Origin: Lachnotalea glycerini
Lineage (GTDB): Bacteria > Bacillota > Clostridia > Lachnospirales > Lachnospiraceae
Length of the DNA stretch: 64,000 nt
Direction of reading: 5' to 3'
NCBI RefSeq assembly: GCF_003201285.1
Contig: NZ_QICS01000003.1
Span: 124,001-188,000 of the forward strand
Numbering within the stretch: position 1 is the stretch's first letter; every line of letters starts with the position of its first letter. The position numbers and the translations under genes are program-made. Below are positions 34,069-43,957 of this stretch, one piece after another. The notes under the pieces are model-generated. The model saw only the letters and a program-made list of their open reading frames with translations, was not told where the DNA came from and made no database searches.

Positions 34069-34990
34069 TCTTTTCACCTCCAATTAAGTCCTTAAAGTAA
34101 TCCTCTAGTTTTTGTTCACTTAAATGTATGGAAAAAACTTTGATTTCATTTTCTACAAAAACTTGATTGATATCTGCTCGAATTTCAAAAGACTGAAAAA
34201 GTTGAATGCTGTTTTGGCCATTGACACAATAGTCCTTTATATGAAATATTTCTTCTAAAATAAGACACGCCTTATAAGAATCTGAAACCACAAATTCAAC
34301 GTACTGCCGATTTCTTTTGTGAAGTGTCTCCATCGTTGCTTCTTCTACCATTTCACCATCATGAAGTATTCCGATGACATCGGCTATCTGCTCTATTTCA
34401 CTTATAATATGACTGGAAATAAAAATAGTCGTTCCTGTTTCATGGCACAGCCTTTCCAGATAATTTCTAATCAGCACGATGCCAACCGGATCAAGTCCAT
34501 TAATAGGTTCATCCAGAATAAGTAGCTTTGGCTCATGCATGATAGCTGCTGCAATACCAAGACGTTGCTTCATTCCAAGTGAATAATCAGCAAATATTTT
34601 GTTTGACTCCTTTTCAAGCCCTACAATTTCAAGTGCATCTTTCATACTTTCTTTTTTATGTGTACCACGAAGCTTTGCCAAAATCTTAAGATTTTGCTCC
34701 CCTGTCAGATTTCCATAAAATCCCGGTGCTTCAATCAGTGATCCTACTTTATGATACATTTTATACTTATTTTTGTGAATGGATTCTCCAAACAGCAAAA
34801 TCTCGCCCTCTGTAGGTACTGCCAAATTGAGCATCATTCTCATAATAGTAGTCTTCCCTGCACCATTTCTTCCCAATAAACCATAGATTTTACCTCGTGG
34901 TACTTTAATATCTAATTCTTTGACAGCAAACCTTTCTTTATACTTCTTTGTCAATTTTCTCATTTCGATTACATAATCTGTATCCTGCAT
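34061..34990 (-). CDS. ABC ATPase of a bacitracin-type exporter
   Basis: A 309-residue ATPase like BcrA. Walker A is GRNGAGKTT near residue 40, the signature YSLGMKQRLG, Walker B LLILDEPINGLDP, and the switch His ISSHIIS; a ~90-residue C-terminal region follows. The start at 34990 is chosen because GGAGG is 11 bases upstream. The gene follows the radical SAM gene on the same strand across 250 bases and overlaps the permease start by eight bases. Confidence 0.9.
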   Translation of the reverse strand: MQDTDYVIEMRKLTKKYKERFAVKELDIKVPRGKIYGLLGRNGAGKTTIMRMMLNLAVPTEGEILLFGESIHKNKYKMYHKVGSLIEAPGFYGNLTGEQNLKILAKLRGTHKKESMKDALEIVGLEKESNKIFADYSLGMKQRLGIAAAIMHEPKLLILDEPINGLDPVGIVLIRNYLERLCHETGTTIFISSHIISEIEQIADVIGILHDGEMVEEATMETLHKRNRQYVEFVVSDSYKACLILEEIFHIKDYCVNGQNSIQLFQSFEIRADINQVFVENEIKVFSIHLSEQKLEDYFKDLIGGEKIG

Positions 34991-35242
34991 TACTTCATCA
35001 CCTCCAAAATCTATTATAGTCTGCCATACTGACACAACACTTACTCAAATCTTACTTTTTTCTTACTTAAGAACTTAATTTGCATCACGAAAAACCACTC
35101 GCAACTTGCTATTTCAACGTATTAATTCTTTTAGTAAAAATTCAAAATATATTCTAATACATAAAAAGACCAAATACCCAAAATTCCTCGTTAGATATTT
35201 AGTCCTCTCCAATAACTTTATTAATCCTATCTATTACCGATC

Positions 35243-36331
35243 TTATGACAACAACTTTTCTACCGTTTCTTTTCGTTCAAACAATACGCAGCCTCCTGCA
35301 TGCTCCTCAAGCAGTACATCTTCTTCCTGTAAGCGTCGAAACAATCTTGAGTTCATAGCTTCTCTTAGCGAAGTATCTTTAACGTTGATATCCGAATATG
35401 GCGAAAATGGACAAGGCTCGGCACTACCATTTGAGCTAATATGAAAAAAACCTCTTCCGGCTGCCAAACATCCTCCTGATGTTTTCTCATCTCCCGGAAA
35501 TGATACAAATACCATATCCTCATAATTTTCTCTGATTTCACACAAAATCTTTCTTAAATATTCTCTTTCCTCATCGCCTGGTGCTAATTCTTTCGCTTCG
35601 TTTGTTACCGGTACAAACTCTACATAAATAACCACCTTGCATCCCAGTTCATAAAGATAATCCAGAAAGTCCTTAGAAGTCACCTCTTTTAAATTAGCAG
35701 TAGTTACCGTAACGGAAGCTCCAAATAAAATGCCGTTATCCTTTAATAGCTGCATCGTATTTACGAGGTTCTGAAATACTCCATTTCCCCTTCTTTTATC
35801 TGTTTCTTCTTCTTTTCCCTCAATGCTTAATACAGGAAGTAAATTTCTATTCTTATCAAAAAGTTCTATGTAAGTATCTTGAATTAAAGTACCATTTGTA
35901 AAAATAGGAAATAAAATCTCTGAGACTGTTGCTGCTGCATCTAATACATCTTTTCTTATCAAAGGTTCTCCGCCTGCTAACAGAATAAATCCAATTCCCA
36001 TATTCTTCGCTTCATGAAAAATGGAAAGCCACTCTTGATTCGATAACTGCGATATTACCTTTTCATCATGACATGCGTGATTTGCTCTGGCGTAGCAGCC
36101 TGCACAATGAAGATTACACTGACTGGTAATACTGGCAATCAAGAATGGAGGTACATGCTCTCCCCGTTTTTCTGACTTTCTCCTAAGCTCAGAAGATTTT
36201 TTACTGGCTATGGCATATTTAGCCATAAAAATACTTTCTCTGGGATTTGAGAAAGATGCTTTTAGTGCACCTTTTACAATGTTCTCCACCCCTTTCGTCA
36301 TATATTGTTCCAGATTAAACTCTTTTTTCAT
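35243..36331 (-). CDS. Radical SAM/SPASM-like protein of unknown function
   Basis: 362 residues. SITSQCNLHCAGCYARANHA holds the Cys-x3-Cys-x2-Cys cluster motif near residues 72-79, followed by LLAGGEPL and NGTLI. The SPASM-like end has Cys residues in GGCLAAGRGFFHISSNGSAE, PCPF and HAGGCVLF. This family of ~360-aa proteins often lies near regulators or transporters, without known substrate. Here it stands between the sensor kinase and the transporter, all on one strand, so membrane lipid or envelope modification is a guess. Confidence 0.75.
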   Translation of the reverse strand: MKKEFNLEQYMTKGVENIVKGALKASFSNPRESIFMAKYAIASKKSSELRRKSEKRGEHVPPFLIASITSQCNLHCAGCYARANHACHDEKVISQLSNQEWLSIFHEAKNMGIGFILLAGGEPLIRKDVLDAAATVSEILFPIFTNGTLIQDTYIELFDKNRNLLPVLSIEGKEEETDKRRGNGVFQNLVNTMQLLKDNGILFGASVTVTTANLKEVTSKDFLDYLYELGCKVVIYVEFVPVTNEAKELAPGDEEREYLRKILCEIRENYEDMVFVSFPGDEKTSGGCLAAGRGFFHISSNGSAEPCPFSPYSDINVKDTSLREAMNSRLFRRLQEEDVLLEEHAGGCVLFERKETVEKLLS

Positions 36332-36397
36332 TCAAAACCCCTTTCTAATTTCACATATTAATTGAAATTCTCTATGTCCATTCAAGTTCAATTAGTA

Positions 36398-37300
36398 TCA
36401 TTCAATGGAACGTGGAAATGTTACTGTAAATACCGTTGATTGACCTTGAATACTCCTGACTATTATACTACCTAACATCATTTCGGTTAACTGCTTTGCA
36501 ATACATAATCCAAGTCCACTGCTTTTTTGGCTTCTTGCACTGTTTCCCTTATATAAACGCTCGAATACATGCTCTAATTGTTCACTTGGTATGCCAATTC
36601 CATCATCTTCAAATATAATAGCAATCTGGTTCTCCTGCTGCTCAATGCTAAGCTGCATCCTACGGCACTCACTATGCTCTACAATATTTTGAAAAATATT
36701 ATTTACAATTCTTGTATAAGCTCCTTGATCAATAGTGACAAAATACTCCTGATCTAAGATAGATGTCTCACAACAAATCTCACTCTTTTCCAGTATTGGC
36801 AGCCATGTAATAAGAATTTGTCTTGTCAGTTCACAAACATCGATGCTTTCATAGTAAAGCTTCATTTCATTTGAACTAATTTTAAACCAATCAAATAAAA
36901 TATCTACAAGCTCCTTAATATCACATGACTTCTTTCTGGCAATCTGAATATATCTCTGCTTTTCTTCCCCCTCCACAACGCCTTGCGAAAGTGCCTCCAA
37001 ATATCCCATTAACGATGTTAGAGGCGTTCTTACATCATGGGAAAGACTTGTCAAAAGCTCTTTATTTGCCTGTTCCATTCGATTCATCTTGCAGATAGCT
37101 TCCTGATGCCGTTGCTCTACCTCATTCAATTCAAGAGCTATTAAAGAAAGGTTACAATTTCCCTTTACAAACAGCTTTTGATAATGGTTTTGATTCATTC
37201 CTTTCACTGCCTCTAAAAGCTCTTTTTGCTTTTTATGCATTGAAACAAGATGCAATAAAAGTCCAAGGCTCAGACATACTAATACCAATACCCAAATCAT
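36398..37300 (-). CDS. Sensor histidine kinase of the bacitracin-type block
   Basis: 300 residues with a single N-terminal membrane segment (1-17), then a HAMP-less linker. The dimerisation box is LLTSLSHDVRTPLTSLMGY (His near 89), and the ATPase has NIFQNIVEHS (N box), DDGIGIPSEQLEHVFERLYK (G1/F) and SSGLGLCIAK (G2). It has no large sensor domain, so it may sense through the ABC transporter as BceS-type kinases do. It overlaps the response regulator gene by four bases. Confidence 0.9.
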   Translation of the reverse strand: MIWVLVLVCLSLGLLLHLVSMHKKQKELLEAVKGMNQNHYQKLFVKGNCNLSLIALELNEVEQRHQEAICKMNRMEQANKELLTSLSHDVRTPLTSLMGYLEALSQGVVEGEEKQRYIQIARKKSCDIKELVDILFDWFKISSNEMKLYYESIDVCELTRQILITWLPILEKSEICCETSILDQEYFVTIDQGAYTRIVNNIFQNIVEHSECRRMQLSIEQQENQIAIIFEDDGIGIPSEQLEHVFERLYKGNSARSQKSSGLGLCIAKQLTEMMLGSIIVRSIQGQSTVFTVTFPRSIE

Positions 37301-38010
37301 AACTTCTTTCCTTTTCCAAATTTATATCCGACTCCCCATACAGTCTGTATATAGGCTGGATTTTCTATGTCGGGCTCTATTTTCTTACGAAGTCGACGGA
37401 TGTGCACCATAATATTATTATCATCAAAAGCATACTCCTCATTCCATACCTGATTATAAATTTGTTTCTTCGTAAATACCCTGCCTGCATTTTCGGCTAA
37501 AAAATAAAGCAGGTCAAACTCCTTTGCCGTAAGCTGTATGAGCCTGTCTTCTACTATTACCTCTCTTGTTGCTCTGGAAATCGACAAGCGGTCAAACTCC
37601 AGCCTGTCAAAGTCTTGATCAGGCGAAGCAAGATAAGTATATCTTCGGATCAGAGACTGCACTCTGGCTACGAACTCGTTCATACTAAAGGGCTTTGTTA
37701 GATAATCATCTGCTCCCATTCGTAGTCCTGATACCTTATCAACCTCACTATCCTTTGCAGTAAGCATAAGCACAGGTACATTACTTTCTTTTCTAAGTTC
37801 ACTTAATACCTCAAAGCCATTTTTCCCAGGCAGCATAATATCAAGAACCACAAGCTGATAATCGTTGTCTAAACTCTTCTTAAGCCCCTCCTCACCATTA
37901 TGCATAAGACAAACCTCATACTGATTTAACTCCAGATATTTTCTAATTAGTTCACATAATTGCACATCATCATCTATGACAAGTATTCTATGTTTCCCAG
38001 CTTTCTGCAT
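37297..38010 (-). CDS. OmpR-family response regulator
   Basis: 237 residues. The receiver domain has IDDD (12-15), the phospho-acceptor Asp in VVLDIMLPG (~57) and Lys in TKPFS (~106). The DNA-binding winged helix (about 132-232) includes LIQLTAKEFDLLYFLAENAG and IMVHIRRLRKKIE, VWGVGYKF. It is first in the leftward block with the kinase, the radical SAM protein, the ABC pair and UppP, and is likely to activate them. Confidence 0.93.
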   Translation of the reverse strand: MQKAGKHRILVIDDDVQLCELIRKYLELNQYEVCLMHNGEEGLKKSLDNDYQLVVLDIMLPGKNGFEVLSELRKESNVPVLMLTAKDSEVDKVSGLRMGADDYLTKPFSMNEFVARVQSLIRRYTYLASPDQDFDRLEFDRLSISRATREVIVEDRLIQLTAKEFDLLYFLAENAGRVFTKKQIYNQVWNEEYAFDDNNIMVHIRRLRKKIEPDIENPAYIQTVWGVGYKFGKGKKL

Positions 38011-38531
38011 GTAATTACCCCTTTATAAATCTTTTTTGATATTCCTCTAATTGAATATTAAACCGCTTTGCTTTTTCCTGATTGAAAAGCAATGAAAAAC
38101 TTTCCGCCAAGCAAGACTGCAACGATAATTTTCACTTGCTATTTTATTTTTACCCTCATAAGCTCTTTTCTAATACAAATCCTTGCTATTTAGCTCTTCA
38201 CTTTGCATTAAATAGTGATTATAATAATTTAATATTACTGCATTCATGGTTTGAATGCAACCAGCGCTGTCAATTTTTCCTTTTTCAAGAAAGGAAACCT
38301 TCTTCATAAGTGCTGTTGTATCAATGCACAAAAGAGGTACTTAATTCCATTGCTGGCTAATTCTAAATAGGTGGAGTCTTAAGACTAATAGTACAACTCT
38401 TTTTATTTACACGAGTATGAGAAAAATTCTGCACTTGCAAAAACTCCCTTCCAGATAAACAGCTTATGCTATTTACTAAAAGGGAGCTTTCATTCACATA
38501 TTTAATTTATCGTTGATTTGACACAACTTCA
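38011..38531. other. 520-base intergenic stretch
   Basis: No gene with a ribosome site. It contains the upstream region of the response regulator gene (about 38010-38150) and, near its right end, the hairpin at 38443-38487. Confidence 0.5.
38443..38487 (-). terminator. Terminator downstream of the Hsp20 gene
   Basis: ACTCCCTT pairs with AAGGGAGC around a 29-base loop; leftward TTTTTG follows. About 45 bases past the Hsp20 stop. Confidence 0.55.
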
Positions 38532-38954
38532 TTATTCAATCGCTATATAATTCGTCTTTTCTTCAATACCTGTAATTTCCTTGGGAACTGCCAGGCGAAG
38601 AATGCCATCCTTAAATGCTGCCTGAATATCCTCTTGCTTTACTTGATTTCCTACATAAAAGCTTCTCTTACAGCTTCCACTGTAGCGTTCTCTTCTAACG
38701 TAGTTGCCTTCCTCATCCTTTTCATCCTTAGTTTCATTATGATTAGCTGTAACTGTCAGATAACCATCTTTTAACTCGGCTTGAATATCCTCTTTGGCAT
38801 AACCGGGCAATTCCATATCAATTAGATAATTGCCGTCCTTTTCCTGTACATCCGTTTTCATCATCTGCGAATGGTCAAACCACGTTGGTGAAGAAAAAAA
38901 TGGATCATTAAACATTTCATCAAATAAATTATTCACTCTGTTTGCCAGTAACAT
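38532..38954 (-). CDS. Hsp20 / alpha-crystallin small heat-shock protein
   Basis: 140 residues, holdase chaperone that binds unfolding proteins. The alpha-crystallin domain starts at MKTDVQEKDGNYLIDMELPG (about 31) and contains the conserved YSGSCKRSFYVGNQV, then AAFKDGILRLAVPK with a terminal IxI-type motif (TNYIAIE). AGGAGG lies eight bases before the ATG. A strong promoter lies upstream; no CIRCE element is evident, although AACAACTATAACAAC repeats flank the start. Confidence 0.92.
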   Translation of the reverse strand: MLLANRVNNLFDEMFNDPFFSSPTWFDHSQMMKTDVQEKDGNYLIDMELPGYAKEDIQAELKDGYLTVTANHNETKDEKDEEGNYVRRERYSGSCKRSFYVGNQVKQEDIQAAFKDGILRLAVPKEITGIEEKTNYIAIE

Positions 38955-39010
38955 AGGTCATACCTCCTAAATTATTTAAATTTTTGTTGTTATAGTTGTT
39001 ATATATATTA

Positions 39011-39037
39011 TATAACACCATTTTTATAATGTGTCAA
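39011..39037 (-). promoter_or_regulatory. Promoter of the Hsp20 gene
   Basis: TTGACA (39032-39037) and a TATATAAT box 17-19 bases downstream around 39009-39016. Two AACAACTATAACAAC-type short repeats lie between this and the gene. Confidence 0.6.
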
Positions 39038-39076
39038 GTGATTTTTAAAATTTTTTTCAGCATCATTGATATTAGC

Positions 39077-39253
39077 CTATTTGCTTTTTAAAAAAAATCG
39101 ATTTAATATAAAATTGTTTAAAAGAATCGTAATCATTAAAATCCAAAACGTATGTATATGTAGCTGACATAATAAGGGTATGGCTATTACTGATAAGAAA
39201 ACAAAACATATACAATAAAGAATAAAATTTATTATTTTTTTAGATAATTTCAT
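39077..39253 (-). CDS. Small membrane protein (58 aa)
   Basis: The leftward frame reads KLSKKIINFILYCICFVFLS, then a second hydrophobic segment and NRFFLKSK at the end, giving two membrane spans with a short loop (CQLHIH). AGAAAGG precedes the ATG by eight bases. It lies in the 560 bases between Hsp20 and the beta-galactosidase gene. No family assigned. Confidence 0.5.
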   Translation of the reverse strand: MKLSKKIINFILYCICFVFLSVIAIPLLCQLHIHTFWILMITILLNNFILNRFFLKSK

Positions 39254-39467
39254 ATTTACAAACCTTTCTTTGTGCTATACTAATAGTTAACTATATTTTT
39301 AGTGGTTTGTATACATTTTTTTTCTACAATTTAGTTCTTTTTTCTATTTTTTAGTTATCCGTTGCTATTTTACAAATCGTCACTCTTAATTCCATTGTCA
39401 ATCGTTTACCATTTGCTATACTACATATCCAAAGATAGCACTGTGAAACCAAAGTTAAACTAAAGTT

Positions 39468-39494
39468 AGGGGTGTCGAATTGATCGACACCCCT
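39468..39494 (-). terminator. Terminator of the beta-galactosidase gene
   Basis: AGGGGTGTCG pairs perfectly with CGACACCCCT. It lies 26 bases past the stop codon at 39520. Confidence 0.75.
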
Positions 39495-39519
39495 CGTATG
39501 CTATTTAGGCCGGCTCTTA

Positions 39520-41268
39520 TTAACCTAAATCAGGAATTGATTTTAACGAAATTTTATCCAAAACTATGCCATCCGTTTCAAATACAATTATTTTATTCAT
39601 TCCGATTTTGATAAATGGTGCCGGAATATAGAGACGTCTTTGCGGTCCTTTCTCCCAAAATCGCCCAATATTATGTTCATTTACAAATACGCAGCCCTTT
39701 CCCCACCCTTCTAATTCAAGGAATGTGTCACCTGCTTCATCTGCTGTAAATTCGAACTCATAAAAGGCAGGTGTATTTTCTATATATTCCTTATCAAAAT
39801 TTAGCTGCTCTAAATTTGTAAGCGGAAGCGGATAATGCGTCCAGTTGGAATGAAGCATTCCATTGAAAGCAACTCCTTTTCTGATGCCCTTATGCTGTTC
39901 TTCCAGTCGTACACCGTAATTTACCCTTCCCATATTTTCCACTAAAATATCTAGTGTTACTGTATCCTCTTGTACTTCAAAATCAAATTCCTTGTCAAGT
40001 TCTAAATTATAACGTATTCCTACTTTTTTTTGATTTGAAAATAGAATAGCACGATCTCCTGCTTCTAATATCCTGCATTTTTCTATCTGTTTTCCCCTGT
40101 GTAAGCTGGTGCGATACATGGTATAACCATAGTTTTGCCCTAACTGCTCCATTGATAGCGTACAAGGATGTGTAATACTTTTGCTGATATCCTCCAATAC
40201 AGAAAATAAGCTTACTTTTCTTTTTACAAATAAATCTCCATACGATTTTCTTTGAATTGTAGTGCTAAATTTCACTTTGGGTATTTTTGTATACTTTGAA
40301 ATTACTTTCTGAAATTCAAAATATTTCTTTGTCAACTGTCCATCCTCGGTTATAACCGCATCATAGTCATAGGAGGTAACGTCTGCCTCTAATTTATCGT
40401 AGAAATTTGAACCATTCATAAAGCCGAAATTGGTTCCGCCATGAAACATGTAAATATTCACATGACCCAGCAAAAGCATATCATCTAAATCCTTTAAATT
40501 TTCATTGAGATTTGAGGTATTATGCTTGCCGCATTCCCATGCATCAAACCACCCGATCCAAAATTCCATGCACATGAAAGGTCTGTTTCCAATTACTTTC
40601 TTCATTACCTCAAATCGTTCTGTGGTTCGTGAACCAAAGTTACCCATTGGCAGGACACCCGGCAGACCACCATCTCTTAAGGTTTGTTCCATTGGACCAT
40701 CCGAGGTTACAAAGGGGACAACTGCTCCATACTTTTCCATAAGCCCTTTTAATGTTAGAAGATATTCTTTATCGTCTCCATAGTAACCATATTCATTTTC
40801 TATCTGCATCATAATGATAGGACCACCATAGTTCACCTGCAAAGGGGTCAGAATTTGAAATAATTTCTTATAATATCGATCTACACAGTCCATAAATGGC
40901 AATGTATTGGTGCGAAGCCGCATCCCTTCTTTGTTTAAGAGCCATGCCGGCATACCGCCAAATTCCCATTCTGCACAAATAAAAGGTGCTGGTCTTACAA
41001 TAACCCAAAGCCCTAATTCCTGTGCAAGTTCTATAAAATGCCTTAAATCAGAGAAACCTTCAAAGCAAAACTCTCCCTCAGTCGGCTCATGTACATTCCA
41101 GGCTACGTATGTTTCAACCGTATTACATCCTAATGACTTTAGCTTTTCAAGCCGATCTTTCCAATATTCAGGGACTACACGAAAATAATGAATCCCTCCT
41201 GATATAATTTTTATTTTCTCTCCGTCTAAATAAAAATCTTCTTTTATTTCAAAATTATGTGCCACCAT
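39520..41268 (-). CDS. Beta-galactosidase, glycoside hydrolase family 35
   Basis: 582 residues, cytoplasmic (no signal peptide), hydrolysing beta-galactosides brought in by the adjacent ABC importer. The catalytic barrel carries the acid/base Glu159 in QIENEYG and the nucleophile Glu235 in CMEFWIGWFD, both family signatures. The C-terminal beta domains (about 400-580) end with the galactose-binding fold motif NIGRFWEKGPQRRLYIP. GGAGG precedes the ATG. It is last in a leftward operon with solute-binding protein and two permeases, and separated from it by a hairpin. Confidence 0.93.
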   Translation of the reverse strand: MVAHNFEIKEDFYLDGEKIKIISGGIHYFRVVPEYWKDRLEKLKSLGCNTVETYVAWNVHEPTEGEFCFEGFSDLRHFIELAQELGLWVIVRPAPFICAEWEFGGMPAWLLNKEGMRLRTNTLPFMDCVDRYYKKLFQILTPLQVNYGGPIIMMQIENEYGYYGDDKEYLLTLKGLMEKYGAVVPFVTSDGPMEQTLRDGGLPGVLPMGNFGSRTTERFEVMKKVIGNRPFMCMEFWIGWFDAWECGKHNTSNLNENLKDLDDMLLLGHVNIYMFHGGTNFGFMNGSNFYDKLEADVTSYDYDAVITEDGQLTKKYFEFQKVISKYTKIPKVKFSTTIQRKSYGDLFVKRKVSLFSVLEDISKSITHPCTLSMEQLGQNYGYTMYRTSLHRGKQIEKCRILEAGDRAILFSNQKKVGIRYNLELDKEFDFEVQEDTVTLDILVENMGRVNYGVRLEEQHKGIRKGVAFNGMLHSNWTHYPLPLTNLEQLNFDKEYIENTPAFYEFEFTADEAGDTFLELEGWGKGCVFVNEHNIGRFWEKGPQRRLYIPAPFIKIGMNKIIVFETDGIVLDKISLKSIPDLG

Positions 41269-41332
41269 TCTAGTCCTCCGCCTTTTTCTAAATTTAATTA
41301 GGAAGCATTTTCTTTAGACATCTTCTACCAGT

Positions 41333-41372
41333 AAAGACTGGCACAAAATGTTTCTCTATTGCACCAGTCTTT
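41333..41372 (-). terminator. Intercistronic hairpin before the beta-galactosidase gene
   Basis: AAAGACTGG pairs with CCAGTCTTT, with inner GCAC/GTGC-like bases. It may attenuate readthrough from the binding-protein gene into the enzyme gene. Confidence 0.55.
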
Positions 41373-41398
41373 TCTTTATGAATCCAATTTTATTCTGC

Positions 41399-43000
41399 TT
41401 ATTTCGATGCGTTTAATTGTGTCTGCACTTCGTTTAATACTTCCTCATAACCAGCAGCTTTTAGTTTTTCTCTAAATTCAGCTACCATAGCCTTTGGATC
41501 GTCTACCTTTCCAAATGCAATTCTTGGTATATAGCTTGCACAAACATCTGCCATGGCTGCTATCTGTGTTGATACATTCGTTGTGTCGAATACAAATTTT
41601 CCATATGGATAATCAATTGCATAAGTATTATAATTTGAATACATATCAGCAGAACCTTTATAATACCGGGCATTTACCAACTCCAAATCATCATTACGAC
41701 CGCACCAAAAATTAGACTCTAATGCGTCAATTGACTGATCCCATCCATCTGGCCGGTCAAGCTCTCCTGCGTCGTTGATTATGTAATCTGAACCTTCAAT
41801 TCCATAATTAATGTAGCGGTAGCATTCCTCATCATTACGTAATAAATCATATACCATTAATGCTCTCTGCGCATGTTTCGAGTTAGCACCAACTGCTAAA
41901 GATCCATGTGTAATACTTGTTTTAACCAAATTCTTGCTTGGCTCTGAAAAAGAATAAAATTGAGCTTCTGAGCCTGGCAGCTTAATATCCATATTGGGTC
42001 TGTCATCTGTTACGTAGGTCTGTGTATGATGCTGCTCTGCACCGGAAGCACCCGCTTTCAGTAATTCTCTGGTATCTCCGTCGTAGTTAAGTACGTCTTC
42101 TCTCCAATACCCTGCATCAGCCCATTCTTTCATCATAAGTGCAAATTCTTCAAAAGTAGTTCCTACCATATAAGGGGAAGTTACTGTATAAGCATCATCC
42201 TTTGAAGTTCCGTAGAATAAAGTGGATAATCCAATTGGAATCCCTTCAATTAGAATATTATCTGTATTTGACTGTATGTAACCGGATGCCAATGCATTTC
42301 CATTTGCCGCTGTACCTGACACATCCCAAGGAATAACATTCTCTTTATTATCCTTGACATACTGAAAATATTTACCTAAATCAGTAAAATTGTTAATGGC
42401 AGCAAGATTGGCTTCTTTTGCCCAGTCACCTCTGTAAATAATACCATGATTTGTATATTGTGTGTAATGATTTTCCGGTATCAAATAAATTTCTCCGTCG
42501 TAGCTGCATTTCTCCCATTCTTCTGCGGTTACGGATGCATAGGTTTGAGGTGCATAAGTTTTAAGCATATCTTCTGATAAAGGCATAAAAGAACCTTTTT
42601 TTACATTTGGCCAAGCATCTAACCAGTCTGTTGCGGTTGTAATCAAATCAATGGAATCATCTCCGCTTGCCAAAAGCAGATTATACTGTGTCTGCCAGTC
42701 AGCCCATTCTACATATTGAAGGTCTAGCTCTGCATTTACTTTTTCCGTTAACACAGCATTGAGCTTCTCAAGCATAGCCTCTAATCTTCCATTGGTTGGA
42801 CGGTTTCCAAGTACAACGAATTTTACCGTTACATGCTCAGAGGTATCAATATCACTGTTTTCAGTCGTTTGTGCTGTTGTAGATGAATTTGTACTCAGAT
42901 TTGTACTTGTGTCTTCTGTTTCACTGCCGCATGCCACAAAGCTAAGCAGCATTGCGCCAGTCAAAATGACTGCCAATAACTTTTTTACTAATTTTTTCAT
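41399..43000 (-). CDS. Carbohydrate ABC transporter substrate-binding lipoprotein
   Basis: 533 residues. The signal peptide has a lipobox (AMLLSFVACG, Cys near 24) and a Ser/Thr-rich linker (EDTSTNLSTNSSTTAQTTEN) typical of anchored binding proteins. Length and sequence (EYWEKCSYDGEIYLIPE-like region near 165) match LplA/UgpB-type family 1 binding proteins for oligosaccharides. It delivers sugar to the two permeases encoded upstream. The partner ATPase (MsmK-like) is not in the window, as is usual. Confidence 0.85.
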   Translation of the reverse strand: MKKLVKKLLAVILTGAMLLSFVACGSETEDTSTNLSTNSSTTAQTTENSDIDTSEHVTVKFVVLGNRPTNGRLEAMLEKLNAVLTEKVNAELDLQYVEWADWQTQYNLLLASGDDSIDLITTATDWLDAWPNVKKGSFMPLSEDMLKTYAPQTYASVTAEEWEKCSYDGEIYLIPENHYTQYTNHGIIYRGDWAKEANLAAINNFTDLGKYFQYVKDNKENVIPWDVSGTAANGNALASGYIQSNTDNILIEGIPIGLSTLFYGTSKDDAYTVTSPYMVGTTFEEFALMMKEWADAGYWREDVLNYDGDTRELLKAGASGAEQHHTQTYVTDDRPNMDIKLPGSEAQFYSFSEPSKNLVKTSITHGSLAVGANSKHAQRALMVYDLLRNDEECYRYINYGIEGSDYIINDAGELDRPDGWDQSIDALESNFWCGRNDDLELVNARYYKGSADMYSNYNTYAIDYPYGKFVFDTTNVSTQIAAMADVCASYIPRIAFGKVDDPKAMVAEFREKLKAAGYEEVLNEVQTQLNASK

Positions 43001-43047
43001 ATTTTCCCATATCCTTTCTTGTTTTTATGTGAATTCAAAACGAATTA

Positions 43048-43944
43048 TCACCCTTTCACTGCTCCCACTGTGATACCGGAAATAAAATACTTCTGTACAA
43101 ATGGATAAAGTAAAATAATAGGTCCTGTAGCCAATACCGCGGTTGCCATTTTAAGTGACTGTGTCGGTATTGTACCGGGATTTACATTGGAGCCGGCCAG
43201 TGAGTTCTTTAATGCTGCCGCCTGTGTTATGATTCGATACAAATAGTACTGAAGCGGATAGTACTTGATACTGGAAGAGGAGGATAAATATAGCATGGAA
43301 TTGTACCACTCGTTCCAATACCCCAGTGCAAGAAACAGGCCGATGGTTGCTAAGGCCGGTTTTAGCATTGGTAATATTAAGGCTGTAAATATTTTAAAGT
43401 CTCCTGCTCCATCTATTTTTCCTGATTCGGTTATTTCAAACGGAACTGATTTGGCAAAATTCTTCATCAGCACAATGAGCCACGGTGTCATTAGCAATTG
43501 TAAAAATACGGAAAGATAGCTTCCTTTTAAGTGCAAATACTTGGTAATCCAAAGATAAGTAGGTGCCAATCCCGCAGAAAACAATGTTGTAAAGTAGATG
43601 AAAAATGAAATAACATTACGAAACGGAAAGTCTTTTCGTTGCAGACAGTAGCCTGTCATTGCAATAATAAATAATCCAAAAGCAGTTCCAAAAACAGTCA
43701 TTGTAATCGTAACGACATAAGAGCCAATTATCATTTTAGGTACTTTAAAAATTAACGCATAGGCTGACGTTGTAAAGCCTTTTGGTATCAACCCGATTCC
43801 AGTCTGATTAATCATCGTCTCATTACTAAATGAGGCTGATATCATTAACAGAAAAGGCAGCAGACAAGCTAATGCAAATAAACCAATCAGTATGTAAGCG
43901 ATTGTATGTACTAATATTGTTATATTATCATTCTTAATTTTCAT
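43048..43944 (-). CDS. Carbohydrate ABC permease (LplC-type)
   Basis: A 298-residue permease with six membrane segments. The EAA loop is ESGKIDGAGDFKIFTALILP near residue 183. It starts at MKIKND (43944), where GGGGGGT lies seven bases upstream. It sits between the partner permease and the binding protein and probably forms a heterodimeric channel with the former. The short ending GITVGAVKG is characteristic of this subfamily. Confidence 0.88.
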   Translation of the reverse strand: MKIKNDNITILVHTIAYILIGLFALACLLPFLLMISASFSNETMINQTGIGLIPKGFTTSAYALIFKVPKMIIGSYVVTITMTVFGTAFGLFIIAMTGYCLQRKDFPFRNVISFFIYFTTLFSAGLAPTYLWITKYLHLKGSYLSVFLQLLMTPWLIVLMKNFAKSVPFEITESGKIDGAGDFKIFTALILPMLKPALATIGLFLALGYWNEWYNSMLYLSSSSSIKYYPLQYYLYRIITQAAALKNSLAGSNVNPGTIPTQSLKMATAVLATGPIILLYPFVQKYFISGITVGAVKG

Positions 43945-43957
43945 TGTGATACCCCCC

